This document shows positions 25,606 to 34,095 of a DNA stretch of 64,000 nucleotides, one piece after another. The DNA is from Actinomyces wuliandei (GTDB taxonomy: Bacteria; Actinomycetota; Actinomycetes; Actinomycetales; Actinomycetaceae): positions 2,542,001-2,606,000 of the forward strand of contig NZ_CP025227.1 in NCBI RefSeq assembly GCF_004010955.1, given 5' to 3'. The first letter of the stretch is position 1; every line of letters starts with the position of its first letter. The notes below the pieces were generated by a model. The model made no database searches, was not told the DNA's origin, and saw only the letters and a list, made by a program, of their open reading frames with translations. Position numbers and translations under genes: made by a program.

Positions 25606-27168
25606 TCACTGCCCGACCGCCGTGGAGGCGGTAATCAGCGCCCTGGTGTACGGGTCCCGCTCGGCACCGGTAAGCCCTGCCGCCTCCCCCTGGAGCAGGC
25701 GCTCGTTGACCAGGGGGACGGCCGCTCCGGTGGCGAGGATCGCCTTCTCCGCAGCGATGATGGCCTTGCGCCGCTCGTCCCCGGCCTCCAGCGCGGCGGC
25801 CTTGTCCAGCGCGGCGTCCACCTTCGTGTCCTTGAGGAAGCACAGTGAGAACGACCCGTCGGAGGAGAAGTCGGACTCCATGTAGGCCACCGGGTCCCCA
25901 GAGTCCAGAACCGTGCCGCGTGACAGGAGGAAGGCGTCGAAGGCTCCCGCCAGGGCGTCGGACTCGATCTGCTCGTACTCGCGCACGTCGTTCGTGACCG
26001 TGAACCCTGCCCTCTCCAGCTGGGCCGTGATGACGACCAGGACCTCCTCGAGCTCGGGACGGTCGCTGTAGGTACCGATCGTGATGGTGGTCCCCTCGGG
26101 AACTTTGGCAGCCTTGGCGGCCCCGGGAACCTGGTCCGTAGCACCAGCGCCCTTGGCCCCGGTAAAGGACGTGGTGCCCCAGGACCGCAGTTCCTCGGCC
26201 CACGTCAGTGCCGGGCCGAACAGACCGGGCGCGACGTCGGCGTAGCCCTCGTAGACGGTGCCGGTGAGCTCGGTGGGCTCGATAGCGTCCCTGACGGCGG
26301 CTCTGAGGCCCTTGTCGGTAAAGACGCCCTCGGCGGTGTTGAGGTAGAGGGTCAGGGTTCGCGGCGTGACGATCTCGTGCAGGAGCGACTCGTCAAGGTT
26401 GGCGACCTGGGAGAAGGGGACCGCCTCGACCACGTCGGCCTCACCGGTGCGCAGGGCGGAGCCACGTGCGGTGCCGTCAGGCACGAAGGACACGTCGATG
26501 CCTGACGCGGTGGCGGCCTCTCCCCAGTAGTCCTCATAGCGCTCCAAGGTGGCGGTAGCCGTCCCGTTGACCGCAGTCAGTCTGAAGGGCCCGGTCCCGT
26601 AGCCGATAGGGTCAATGACGCCGTCAGAGGCGTCGGGGTAGGCTCCCTCGGCGAGGATCACCATGCTGGGGCTGGATAGGCGCTGCGGGAGCAGCGGGTC
26701 GGGTTCGGCCGTGGTGACGACGACCTCGCTGCCCTCGGCGGTGACGCTTAGCTCGACGTCGTCGAGGATACGGGGCGCCTCAGGGTGGCTGGCCGCGAAG
26801 TCGATGCAGGCAGCCGCCTGCTCCGCGGTCAAGGCGCTTCCGTCGTGAAAGGTGACCCCTTCGCGGACAGTGAACCGCCACGTGGTGTCGTCGGTGCGCT
26901 CCCAGGAGGAGGCGAGCGCCTCGACCAGCTCGCCCTCGGCGTCGAGATTGACCAGGGTCTCGGCGCACGACCACCTGGTCAGCATGAACGCGTCGTCGGA
27001 GAAGGGGCTCATACTGGCACGCGGCGTATTAAACATGGCGATGCGGACACGGCCGTCGGCGGCCTCGGACGGGCCACCGCCACAGCCTGCGGCCAGGACA
27101 GCACCTGCTCCTATGCCTAGCATCGCGATCGCCTGGCGACGGGTGGGGACCGGTGCGGAGGTGTTCAT
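25606..27168 (-). CDS. ABC importer substrate-binding lipoprotein (family 5)
   Basis: A 520-residue extracellular binding protein of the peptide/nickel/metallophore (SBP_bac_5) family. The signal sequence has twin arginines (TRRQAIAML) and a lipobox LAAGC, so it may be exported folded through Tat. The mature part shows LVNLDAEGELVEALASSWERTDDTTWRFTVREGVTFHDGSALT-type family features (VREGVTFHDG visible) and YGTGPFRL. Members bind oligopeptides, nickel or metal-chelator complexes, and sequence alone does not choose. The Zur-like box upstream of the operon suggests zinc or a zinc chelate. The start overlaps the upstream ATPase stop by 4 nt (ATGA). Confidence 0.9.
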   Translation of the reverse strand: MNTSAPVPTRRQAIAMLGIGAGAVLAAGCGGGPSEAADGRVRIAMFNTPRASMSPFSDDAFMLTRWSCAETLVNLDAEGELVEALASSWERTDDTTWRFTVREGVTFHDGSALTAEQAAACIDFAASHPEAPRILDDVELSVTAEGSEVVVTTAEPDPLLPQRLSSPSMVILAEGAYPDASDGVIDPIGYGTGPFRLTAVNGTATATLERYEDYWGEAATASGIDVSFVPDGTARGSALRTGEADVVEAVPFSQVANLDESLLHEIVTPRTLTLYLNTAEGVFTDKGLRAAVRDAIEPTELTGTVYEGYADVAPGLFGPALTWAEELRSWGTTSFTGAKGAGATDQVPGAAKAAKVPEGTTITIGTYSDRPELEEVLVVITAQLERAGFTVTNDVREYEQIESDALAGAFDAFLLSRGTVLDSGDPVAYMESDFSSDGSFSLCFLKDTKVDAALDKAAALEAGDERRKAIIAAEKAILATGAAVPLVNERLLQGEAAGLTGAERDPYTRALITASTAVGQ

Positions 27169-28106
27169 ATCTGTCTCCTTGCAGGTTGCTGAGGCTGGTA
27201 GGCGCCCTGCGGGGAAGGCAGGGTGGGCACGGCGTCACGCAGGGCACGGGAGGCGGGATGGGACGGGGCGGTCAGAAGGTCACCCATCGGCGCGTCCTCG
27301 ACGAGAACCCCGCCGTCCATGACGATCCCGCGGCTGCAGATACGGGCGACAGCCGCTAGGTCGTGGGAGACAACAAGCAGGGCCGGGGCGGGACGGGCGC
27401 AGTCCAGGGCCGGGGCGGGACGGGCGCAGTCCAGGGCCGGGGCGGGACGGTCTTGCTGCTCTGCTGGTACGTGCTGGGGCTGGGCTATGGTCTCCTCGTC
27501 AGCCAGGTCTGCACCAATCCCCGCCAGGAGCTCCAGGACCTGGCGTCTCAGTGCAGGATCGAGCCCTGACACGGGCTCGTCAAGAAGAAGGTGACGAGGG
27601 GCTGGCGCCAGGGCACGGGCGATCGCAACACGTTGAGCCTGCCCGCCAGAGAGCTCGTGCGGACGAGAGCGCCACACCTGCCGAGGAAGCTCCAGACGAG
27701 TGAGAAGGTCCTCGGCAGCGGCCGTGTGCTCCTCCCGGCTCCCTGGGACCCCCAGAGTCCGCATGGGTCTGGTGACCTGCGACACGACCCTGAGCCGGGG
27801 GTCGAGGCTGCTAGCAGCGTCCTGGGGGACGTACTGGACGACCCGTCGGTAGGAGCGCAGACGACGCGCGCTGCGTCGGCGCACGGGAGTGCCGTCGAGC
27901 AGGATCTCCCCGGAGTCCTTCGGTCCCGGAACGTCCAGAAGCAGCAGCGCACGAAGCAAGGTGGTCTTTCCGCATCCAGAGCGTCCGAGGAGGGCAGCAC
28001 TGCGACCGGCAGGAAGATCAAGACTGACACCGTCGAGGACGGGGCGGAAACCCCCGGAGCCGTCCGGGTAGGAGCGGACGACGTTGCTCATCCTCAGGCC
28101 CTCCAC
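27165..28106 (-). CDS. ABC importer ATPase, DppF/NikE type, with repeat insertion
   Basis: The second ATPase of the importer, about 313 residues. Walker A GRSGCGKTT, signature LSGGQAQRVAIARAL, Walker B HLLLDEPVSGLDP and the H-loop VVSHD are intact. Between Walker B and the H-loop lies an insertion containing a repeated RPAPALDCA unit, encoded by a 27-nt tandem repeat (27380-27450). This loop is normally only about 20 residues, so the insertion is unusual and may vary between strains. The start is GTG 28106, 1 nt after the upstream stop. ATG 28091, with GGAGGG before it, is equally plausible. Confidence 0.88.
   Translation of the reverse strand: MEGLRMSNVVRSYPDGSGGFRPVLDGVSLDLPAGRSAALLGRSGCGKTTLLRALLLLDVPGPKDSGEILLDGTPVRRRSARRLRSYRRVVQYVPQDAASSLDPRLRVVSQVTRPMRTLGVPGSREEHTAAAEDLLTRLELPRQVWRSRPHELSGGQAQRVAIARALAPAPRHLLLDEPVSGLDPALRRQVLELLAGIGADLADEETIAQPQHVPAEQQDRPAPALDCARPAPALDCARPAPALLVVSHDLAAVARICSRGIVMDGGVLVEDAPMGDLLTAPSHPASRALRDAVPTLPSPQGAYQPQQPARRQI
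27380..27450. repeat. 27-nt in-frame tandem repeat, 2.6 copies
   Basis: Units at 27380-27406 and 27407-27433 are identical, and 27434-27450 repeats the first 17 nt. Twenty-seven is a multiple of three, so copy number changes keep the ATPase frame. Each unit encodes nine residues, RPAPALDCA. Confidence 0.9.
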
Positions 28107-28107
28107 G

Positions 28108-28971
28108 CTAGGATGCCTGCCGCATCAGGGCCAGCCGACGGCCACCGACGTCCTGCGCCTCCGGGAGCCTGACTTCGGCGAACGCTGTCAGAGCGGCCGG
28201 GAGAGTTTCACGTCTGGCTGCCTCGCACATGGCCTGCGTCACCGGGTGATCAGGGCAGGCGAGGACCTGCCGCGTGGCTCCTCTCTCGACGACCTCTCCC
28301 TGGGAGAGGACCACGATGTCCTCACAGATCATGGCAGCCGGGAGGTCGTGGGTAATCAGTAGCAGGGCCGGGCCGTCGTCGCGCCCGGTCACCTGGACCA
28401 GCAGGTCAAGGACCTCGCTGCGAGCGACGACGTCCAGCGCCGTGGTGGGCTCGTCAGCGACCAACACGCTCGGGTCGCCCGCCAGGGCCAGGGCCAGGCA
28501 GGCCCGCTGACGCTGGCCTCCTGAGAGGCGTCCGGGCACCCGTCCCGCGAGGTGCTCGTCCAGGCCGACAGCAGCAAGCAGGTCCGTCACGCGCTGGGCG
28601 GCCCGGTGGCGGGCACGCCGCGAGCCACGAGCCGCCAGCTCGACCTGGCGCCCCACAGGCGTCAGGGGATGCAGGGCCGTGCTCGGATCCTGGGGGACCA
28701 GCGCGACACGGCCCCACAGAGGACGACGTGAGGCGGGCAACGGCAGGAGGTTGGTCGTGGTAGCAGACTCTGGCCCGGCACCCGTGAGCCGCCCAGTCAC
28801 CGTCAGGCCTGGCGGCAGCACCCCCGCGAGCGCGGCGCAGGTCAACGACTTCCCAGCCCCTGAGGCCCCGACCAGCGCAGTACGGCTCCCTGGGGACAGG
28901 ACAAGGCTGACGTCCTTGAGCAGCTGACGTCCTCCCGTGCTGACGGTCAATGAGTTAAGAAGGGTTGCCAT
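28108..28971 (-). CDS. ABC importer ATPase, DppD/NikD type
   Basis: The first gene of the importer operon, 287 residues. Walker A GASGAGKSL, the Q-loop in RVALVPQDPSTALHPLTPVG, signature LSGGQRQRACLALAL, Walker B VLVADEPTTALD and the H-loop ITHD mark a DppD/NikD ATPase. It pairs with the next ATPase to drive the fused permease. ATG 28971 lies beside a CTAAG-N3-CTTAG dyad (28974-28986), and TAAGGT on the minus strand ends 8 nt upstream. A second, Zur-like controlled promoter may lie 130-160 nt upstream. Confidence 0.88.
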   Translation of the reverse strand: MATLLNSLTVSTGGRQLLKDVSLVLSPGSRTALVGASGAGKSLTCAALAGVLPPGLTVTGRLTGAGPESATTTNLLPLPASRRPLWGRVALVPQDPSTALHPLTPVGRQVELAARGSRRARHRAAQRVTDLLAAVGLDEHLAGRVPGRLSGGQRQRACLALALAGDPSVLVADEPTTALDVVARSEVLDLLVQVTGRDDGPALLLITHDLPAAMICEDIVVLSQGEVVERGATRQVLACPDHPVTQAMCEAARRETLPAALTAFAEVRLPEAQDVGGRRLALMRQAS

Positions 28972-29127
28972 ACCTAAGAACCTTAGAGGCAGAAGAGCTG
29001 AGACTCAACCCCGTCACGAAAGAAGGTGGGAACGCAGTCACCACACCACGCGCCCGGGGCCAGCACCCGCGCGGCACCCCGCCCCAGCGTCTGAGAACAC
29101 CTGTCATAAAGGCACCATAGACCATAA

Positions 29128-29142
29128 TGACAACCGTTCTCA
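29128..29142. promoter_or_regulatory. Zur-like operator TGACAACCGTTCTCA
   Basis: The 15-mer fits the Fur-family/Zur core TGAnAAnnnTTnTCA and has A/T-rich flanks (ATAA and AATTT). On the minus strand TTGTCA within it is followed 18 nt later by TTATGA, a possible -35/-10 pair. A bound repressor would therefore block the importer promoter. It lies 157 nt upstream of the first importer gene and just past the end of ilvD. Confidence 0.6.
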
Positions 29143-29244
29143 AATTTGACAGGGCAGCCTCCTTGCGCCGCCCCTACCGCTCCCCCTGCGGCTGCTCACC
29201 CCACCACACCAGCGACGCCCCCGCGCCGCCACACGCCCGCAGCC

Positions 29245-31131
29245 CTAGTCGGCCCCGAGCATGCCCAGGTCCCGCACAGCCCCCAGGTCGGCGCTGGTCG
29301 CCAGCATCGCGTAGGCGCGCAGAGCGGCAGAGACCTTGCGGGAACGCGGAGAGCGGGGGGTCCAGGCGGCCGCCCCGCGCGCCTCCTCCTGCGCGCGACG
29401 ACGCTGGATCTCAGCCTCGTCCAGGCGCACAGAGATAGAGCGTGCCGGGATGTCGATGTCGATGACGTCACCACTGCGGACCAGGCCGATGAGGCCGCCC
29501 GCCGCCGCCTCCGGAGAGACGTGCCCAATGCTCAGGCCCGAGGTGCCCCCGGAGAAGCGCCCGTCCGTCAGCAGCGCGCACTCCTTGCCCAGGTGCCGGG
29601 ACTTGATGTAGGTGGTGGGGTAGAGCATCTCCTGCATCCCAGGCCCCCCACGCGGCCCCTCGTGGCTGATGACCACGACGTCCCCGGCAGCGACCTTGCC
29701 CCCCAGGATGCCTGCCACGGCGTCGTCCTGGGACTCGAAGACCACTGCGGGACCAGAGAAGGTGAGGATCGAGGCGTCCACGCCCGCTGTCTTGACGATA
29801 CAGCCCTTGGTTGCCACGTTGCCGAACAGCACGGCCAGGCCCCCGTCCGCCGAGTAGGCGTGCTCCACGTCCCGGATACAGCCGCTGCTGCGGTCGGTGT
29901 CCAGCGCCTCCCAGCGGGAGGACTGGGAGAACATCTCCGTGGTGCGCACGCCTGCCGGGGCAGCCAGGTAGCGGGTGCGGTTGTCCTGGCTGACCTCGGA
30001 GCCGGGCACACCGTCTGCGCCGGGGCGGGCGATGTCGTACTCGGCCAGCTCGTCGGCCAGCGTGCCGCGCAGGACCGTCATGGTGGAGGTGTCCAGGAGG
30101 CCACCCCGGTCGAGCTCGCCGAGGATACCCAGGATCCCCCCGGCCCGGTGGACGTCCTCAATGTGGTACAGGTTGGTGGAGGGGGCCACCTTGGCCAGGT
30201 GCGGGACCTTGCGTGAGAGCCGGTCGATGTCAGCCATGGTGAAGTCCACCCTGGCCTCCTGCGCGGCAGCCAGCAGGTGGAGGACGGTGTTGGTGGACCC
30301 GCCCATGGCGATGTCCAGGCTCATGGCGTTCTCAAAGGCCGCCTTGGTGGCGATGGACCGGGGCAGGACGGAGTCGTCCTCCTGCTCGTAGTAGGCCTTG
30401 GTGATCTCCACGACCTGGCGCCCGACCCGCTCGAAGAGCTCGCCGCGGTCGGAGTGGGTGGCCAGCAGGGTGCCGTTCATCGGCAGCGCCAGGCCCAGGG
30501 CCTCGGTCAGGCAGTTCATGGAGTTGGCGGTGAACATCCCTGAGCAGGAGCCGCAGGTGGGACAGGCCAGGCGCTCAATGGCGGAGATTGTCTGGTTGTC
30601 GACGGTGTCGTCGGCAGCGTCCATCATCGCGTCAATGAGGTCGAGCTTGCGGGTGGTGCCGTCCGTGGCCACCATCTTCCCCGACTCCATGGGGCCGCCG
30701 GAGACGAAGATCGTCGGGATGTCGAGGCGCATGGCGGCCATGAGCATGCCCGGGGTGATCTTGTCGCAGTTGGAGATGCACACCAGGGCGTCCGCGCAGT
30801 GGGCAGAGACCATGTACTCCACCGAGTCGGCGATGAGCTCGCGGCTGGGCAGGGAGTAGAGCATGCCGTCGTGCCCCATGGCGATGCCGTCGTCCACGGC
30901 GATGGTGTTGAACTCCTTGGCGATACCACCAGCGGCCTCGACCTGGGAGGCGACCAGCCTGCCGACGTCGCGCAGGCCCACGTGCCCGGGGACGAACTGG
31001 GTGAAGGAGTTGGCGATCGCGATGATGGGCTTGCCGAAGTCGGAGTCCTTGACGCCGGTGGCACGCCACAGGGCGCGCGCGCCCGCCATGTTACGGCCGG
31101 AGGTTGAGGTGGCGCTGCGGTACTGCGGCAT
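29245..31131 (-). CDS. ilvD: dihydroxy-acid dehydratase
   Basis: IlvD is the iron-sulfur enzyme that dehydrates dihydroxyisovalerate and its methyl analogue in valine, leucine and isoleucine synthesis. It is 628 residues, the usual length. Cluster cysteines appear in [12 protein letters not shown] and [18 protein letters not shown]. Other family segments are [50 protein letters not shown] and [16 protein letters not shown] 31131 has an AGGAGAG site. The frame 15 codons further up has no support. It is preceded by a 21-codon cysteine-rich leader ORF. Confidence 0.96.
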   Translation of the reverse strand: MPQYRSATSTSGRNMAGARALWRATGVKDSDFGKPIIAIANSFTQFVPGHVGLRDVGRLVASQVEAAGGIAKEFNTIAVDDGIAMGHDGMLYSLPSRELIADSVEYMVSAHCADALVCISNCDKITPGMLMAAMRLDIPTIFVSGGPMESGKMVATDGTTRKLDLIDAMMDAADDTVDNQTISAIERLACPTCGSCSGMFTANSMNCLTEALGLALPMNGTLLATHSDRGELFERVGRQVVEITKAYYEQEDDSVLPRSIATKAAFENAMSLDIAMGGSTNTVLHLLAAAQEARVDFTMADIDRLSRKVPHLAKVAPSTNLYHIEDVHRAGGILGILGELDRGGLLDTSTMTVLRGTLADELAEYDIARPGADGVPGSEVSQDNRTRYLAAPAGVRTTEMFSQSSRWEALDTDRSSGCIRDVEHAYSADGGLAVLFGNVATKGCIVKTAGVDASILTFSGPAVVFESQDDAVAGILGGKVAAGDVVVISHEGPRGGPGMQEMLYPTTYIKSRHLGKECALLTDGRFSGGTSGLSIGHVSPEAAAGGLIGLVRSGDVIDIDIPARSISVRLDEAEIQRRRAQEEARGAAAWTPRSPRSRKVSAALRAYAMLATSADLGAVRDLGMLGAD

Positions 31132-31176
31132 GTTCTCTCCTGTCGGGAGGTGTGTAGGGACGTCGCTCGGACACAC

Positions 31177-31242
31177 TCAGCCGTGGCAGCAGCGGCAGCA
31201 ACCCGGTCGCCGCAGTCGGTGAGGACCCGAGGTTGATGACAC
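31177..31242 (-). CDS. candidate 21-codon polycysteine leader ORF before ilvD
   Basis: GTG 31242 opens a 21-codon frame that ends GCCRCCHG and a stop 45 nt before the ilvD ATG. A GGGGG stretch lies about 8 nt upstream of the GTG, and TAGGCT (31256-31261, minus) is a likely -10 just before it. Four of the last seven codons are cysteine. Polycysteine leader ORFs act as cysteine-sensing attenuators in mycobacteria. There are no runs of Ile, Val or Leu codons as in classic ilv leaders. It could also be chance in GC-rich DNA. Confidence 0.4.
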   Translation of the reverse strand: MSSTSGPHRLRRPGCCRCCHG

Positions 31243-31255
31243 CGTGTCTGCCCCC

Positions 31256-31261
31256 AGCCTA
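31256..31261 (-). promoter_or_regulatory. -10 hexamer TAGGCT for the ilvD leader
   Basis: On the minus strand TAGGCT lies 13 nt before the leader ORF GTG and about 125 nt before ilvD. The rest of the gap up to the FKBP gene (31262-31470) shows no gene or strong hairpin. Confidence 0.5.
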
Positions 31262-31470
31262 GTGCTCCCTCCTAGAGCACGCACGCGTCGCCGTGCATTC
31301 CCGGCCGCCCGGACCGGGGACAGCAGACTGGCGCCAGGTCCGGGCAGCCCGCCCTCAGCACGCGGGTCAGGCCAGGTGTGGCCCGCAGCCGGGAGCCTCC
31401 AGCCAGGCTCACCACCCAGGCAGCCAGGGGCTCGCCGTCGGACCGGGCGCTCCGCCATCGCCGTCAGGGG

Positions 31471-31878
31471 TCACATGACGGCCAGAACCTCCGTGACGAA
31501 GACGAGCGTGTCACCGCCCCTGATCCCTGCCTGCGGGACGCCCCGGTCACCGTAGCCCAGCTCGGAAGGGATCGACAGCAGGACCCGGGAGCCGACCCGC
31601 TGTCCCGCCAGGGCGTCGTCCCACCCACGGATCACCATCCCGGTGCCGACCTGGAAGGTCAGTGGCTGGCCACGGTCGTAGGAGGTGTCGAAGACCTTCC
31701 CGTTCCAGACCTGGCCCAGGTAGTGGCAGGCGATAGTGTCCCCCGGCTCCACCACCTGGCCGTCCCCGGCGTCCAGGACCTGCACCTGGAGGCCCTCGGG
31801 GGCCTGCGGGCCGGGGAAGGTCAGGGACGGCCTGGTCCCCTTGGCACCGTCAACGGAGGGCATGTTCATACTGATCAT
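31471..31878 (-). CDS. FKBP-type peptidyl-prolyl cis-trans isomerase
   Basis: A 135-residue cytosolic FKBP that isomerises X-Pro bonds during folding. The single FKBP domain shows GDTIACHYLGQVWNGKVFD, the TFQVGTGMVIRGWDDALAG active-site region, LSIPSELGYGDRG and DTLVFVTEVLAV. No signal peptide or membrane segment is present. ATG 31878 has TAGGCT ending 6 nt upstream and no Shine-Dalgarno sequence, so translation is probably leaderless. ATG 31866 (MNMPSVDG) would be the alternative. Confidence 0.92.
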   Translation of the reverse strand: MISMNMPSVDGAKGTRPSLTFPGPQAPEGLQVQVLDAGDGQVVEPGDTIACHYLGQVWNGKVFDTSYDRGQPLTFQVGTGMVIRGWDDALAGQRVGSRVLLSIPSELGYGDRGVPQAGIRGGDTLVFVTEVLAVM

Positions 31879-31884
31879 GGCAGG

Positions 31885-31890
31885 AGCCTA
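31885..31890 (-). promoter_or_regulatory. -10 hexamer TAGGCT of the leaderless FKBP gene
   Basis: On the minus strand TAGGCT is followed by CCTGCC and ATG 31878, the 6-nt spacing seen for mrr and msrA. Confidence 0.6.
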
Positions 31891-32019
31891 CGCGAAGCCG
31901 CTGACAGCGCACCCCAGGTCCCGGGTCCACGCCCCGCGCACCAGCCAGCCCCGCCAGCGAGTTCTGGCCAACCTCTGCACCGCTGGTGTGCCGCTCGCGT
32001 GCCTGCCCGGGTGCGGGTG

Positions 32020-33042
32020 TCAGTCACGGAAGTAGGACAGCAGGCGGAGGAACTCGATGTACATCCACACGATGGTCACCACCAGGCCGAAGGCCCCGGC
32101 CCAGGCGTAGCGCTGGGGCAGGCGGTTGTCCACGCCCTGCTGGATGGACTCGAAGTCCACCGCCAGGCAGAAGGCGGCCATGACCACCGCGGCCAGCCCG
32201 ATGACCACGCCCAGGGGGATCCCCATGACCTCGATGCTGCGCAGGCCCCACTGCCCCGAGGTCACCCCGGTGAGCACGAGCCCCAGGTTGACCAGGCTGA
32301 ACAGCAGGTAGCCGCCCACGGCCACGAGCAGCACGCGCCGGACGCGGCCCTGGACCCGGAAGCCGGCGAACCGGTAAGCGCACAGCACCACCACGAAGGT
32401 CGCCGCGGTGGCCAGCACCGCCTGGGCCACGATGCCCTCGTAGCGGTGCTCCATGATCCCGGAGAAGCCCCCCAGCAGCAGGCCCTCGCACACCGCGTAG
32501 GCCATGATGAGCGCCGGGGAGGGCACCCGCTTGAAGGAGTTGACCAGCCCCAGGACCAGGCCCCCGACCAGGCCGACAAGCATCAGCATGGTCCCCAGGC
32601 CCGTCGTGGCCGGGGTGGTCACCAGGTTCCACGACACCGCCCCGACCACCACGATGACCGCGAACAGGCCCGCGGTACGGATGATGACGTCGTCATAGGT
32701 CATCCGCCGCATGTCCGTGCTCGTGGCCGCAGGCGCCTGGTACCGGGCCTCCATGCCCGCCACCTGCTCCGGGCTCACCTGCCCGTAGGAGCCAGCCTGG
32801 CCGTCGTGGCTGTGCTGCCCCCAGGCCTGGCCCGGGACCTGGCCCCAGGTCTGCCCATAGCCCTGGCCGGCCCCGTAGGACTGCTGCTGGGCAGCATAGC
32901 CAACCTGCCCAGGACCGGTGTGGCCGGGCTGGTAACCCGGCATCGTGGGGTACCCGCCAGGCGTGGTCCCCACAGGCTCGGCCTCACGCACGCCCCCACC
33001 CGGGGCAAACGCCCGGCTCTGACTGAAGAAGGGATTACTCAC
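32020..33042 (-). CDS. Bax inhibitor-1 / YccA family membrane protein
   Basis: A 340-residue membrane protein. The first 110 residues are a Gly/Gln/Tyr/Pro-rich cytosolic tail (GQGYGQTWGQVPGQAWGQ). Seven hydrophobic segments follow, with the family features MTYDDVIIRTAGLFAV, SFKRVPSPALIMAYAVCEGLLLG and AVDFESIQQGVDNRLP. Bacterial members of this group are implicated in membrane quality control or calcium leak, and the role here is unknown. GTG 33042 is preferred because GGAGAG lies 5 nt upstream. GTG 33048 is the alternative. Confidence 0.88.
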   Translation of the reverse strand: MSNPFFSQSRAFAPGGGVREAEPVGTTPGGYPTMPGYQPGHTGPGQVGYAAQQQSYGAGQGYGQTWGQVPGQAWGQHSHDGQAGSYGQVSPEQVAGMEARYQAPAATSTDMRRMTYDDVIIRTAGLFAVIVVVGAVSWNLVTTPATTGLGTMLMLVGLVGGLVLGLVNSFKRVPSPALIMAYAVCEGLLLGGFSGIMEHRYEGIVAQAVLATAATFVVVLCAYRFAGFRVQGRVRRVLLVAVGGYLLFSLVNLGLVLTGVTSGQWGLRSIEVMGIPLGVVIGLAAVVMAAFCLAVDFESIQQGVDNRLPQRYAWAGAFGLVVTIVWMYIEFLRLLSYFRD

Positions 33043-33368
33043 TGTCACTCTCCATTGTGCTGGTCAGGGCCTGCCCCAGGTACCATCGGTCACGACGGCG
33101 CAACAGAGCCGCCATCTGGTCCATGATCGACAGGACCAACAGGAACGTCCGCGTCTCCACCTGGTCACCCTAGTCACCACCTGCGTCCACGGACAGGCAC
33201 CAGTCTAGCCTTCGCGGTGCTGGCAGTCCTGACGGTACAGGCACCCCCTGCCCGAACCGGACCTCCCGGTCTCGCTGACAGGGAAATCAAGGTAATCGGA
33301 GCGTCGTGGGTCTCTCACAGGCCGTCCGCCCCTAGCGCGCCCCAGAACCTTCAGGCAGACTCGTTGTC
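33043..33368. promoter_or_regulatory. divergent intergenic region before the Bax-inhibitor-1 gene and the lipoprotein gene
   Basis: No gene is seen. TAGACT on the minus strand (33202-33207) is a possible -10 for the leftward gene with a long leader. CAGACT (33356-33361) ends 7 nt before the rightward ATG. No strong repeat. Confidence 0.4.
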
Positions 33369-34016
33369 ATGCGATCTCCCACGCTGTCCGCGCTCCCCGT
33401 GGCCGCCGCGCTCCTCCTCGCTGTCAGCGCCTGCCTTGGCAGCCAGGCAGAGCCTGTCGCCCTGACCACGCTCGGTCCTGCCGACGAGAGCACCCAGAGT
33501 GCCACCAGCAACAGCGGCCCCACTAGTGCGCCCAGCAACGAGGCCAGCCCGTCCCAGACCCCCTCCCAGTCAGCCAGCCCGGACTCCTCGCTTGCTTCCG
33601 TGGACGACCTGGAGGTAGGGGACTGTCTCACCGACACCATTGACGACGTCATGGCCTCCAACAATCCTCTTCTCCACGTCACCGACTGCGACGACTCCCA
33701 CTACCTGGAGCTCTACCACACCGGTGAGGCAGCTGACGACGCCTACGAGACCTATGACGAGGAGGCCCTGACCGCCGACGTGGAGACCACGTGCACCGCA
33801 CAGTTCCCCGAGTACGCCTCCGCCGACGTCAACGGCTCCGACTTCCAGATGCTCTACCTCTACCCGAAGGAGATGGCGTGGCACACCGGTGACCGGGAGT
33901 TCCTCTGCTTCGCCCTCAGGATCGACAAGTCTCCCATGACCGGCTCCATCGCCGAGGGTGGGGGAGTCCCGGCAGAGGCCCCCGAGGACACTCAGGACTC
34001 CGAGGAGACCACCTGA
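33369..34016 (+). CDS. septum-formation-domain lipoprotein
   Basis: A 215-residue secreted lipoprotein. The signal peptide ends in a lipobox (AVSAC, Cys at about residue 19). A Ser/Thr/Pro-rich linker of about 60 residues follows, typical of an envelope-spanning spacer. The C-terminal domain matches the actinobacterial 'septum formation' family: LEVGDCLTD, VTDCDDSHYLELY, TTCTAQFPEY and KEMAWHTGDREFLCFAL, with six cysteines likely forming disulfides. The family name comes from homology, and a role in division is not proven. The gene is probably leaderless. A strong hairpin follows at 34046-34095. Confidence 0.8.
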   Translation: MRSPTLSALPVAAALLLAVSACLGSQAEPVALTTLGPADESTQSATSNSGPTSAPSNEASPSQTPSQSASPDSSLASVDDLEVGDCLTDTIDDVMASNNPLLHVTDCDDSHYLELYHTGEAADDAYETYDEEALTADVETTCTAQFPEYASADVNGSDFQMLYLYPKEMAWHTGDREFLCFALRIDKSPMTGSIAEGGGVPAEAPEDTQDSEETT

Positions 34017-34045
34017 CCCCTCCCGGACCGCTCCCACTGACGCGG

Positions 34046-34095
34046 CAAAAACGTCGGAGGACAACACGATGCCTTGTTGTCCTCCGACGTTTTTG
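34046..34095. terminator. 21-bp perfect hairpin, covarying with the one at 12622
   Basis: The arms 34046-34066 and 34075-34095 pair perfectly around an 8-nt loop, 29 nt after the lipoprotein stop. The core AAACGTCGGAGGACAAC matches the 12622-12677 hairpin except that AT is replaced by GG, with the matching change in the other arm. Confidence 0.85.

Noticed and set aside
25586-26203. N-terminal extension of the fused permease
   Set aside because: The frame is open upstream of 25585 but overlaps the binding-protein gene and encodes a low-complexity Gly/Arg-rich sequence; ATG 25585 starts the first permease half properly.
27380-27450. CRISPR or regulatory repeat
   Set aside because: Repeats are directly adjacent, without spacers, and lie in frame inside an ATPase gene; it is a coding minisatellite.
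28974-28986. Iron-box-like CTAAG-N3-CTTAG dyad at the ATPase start
   Set aside because: Too short and lacking the 19-bp DtxR/IdeR layout; the Zur-like site upstream is a better regulatory candidate.
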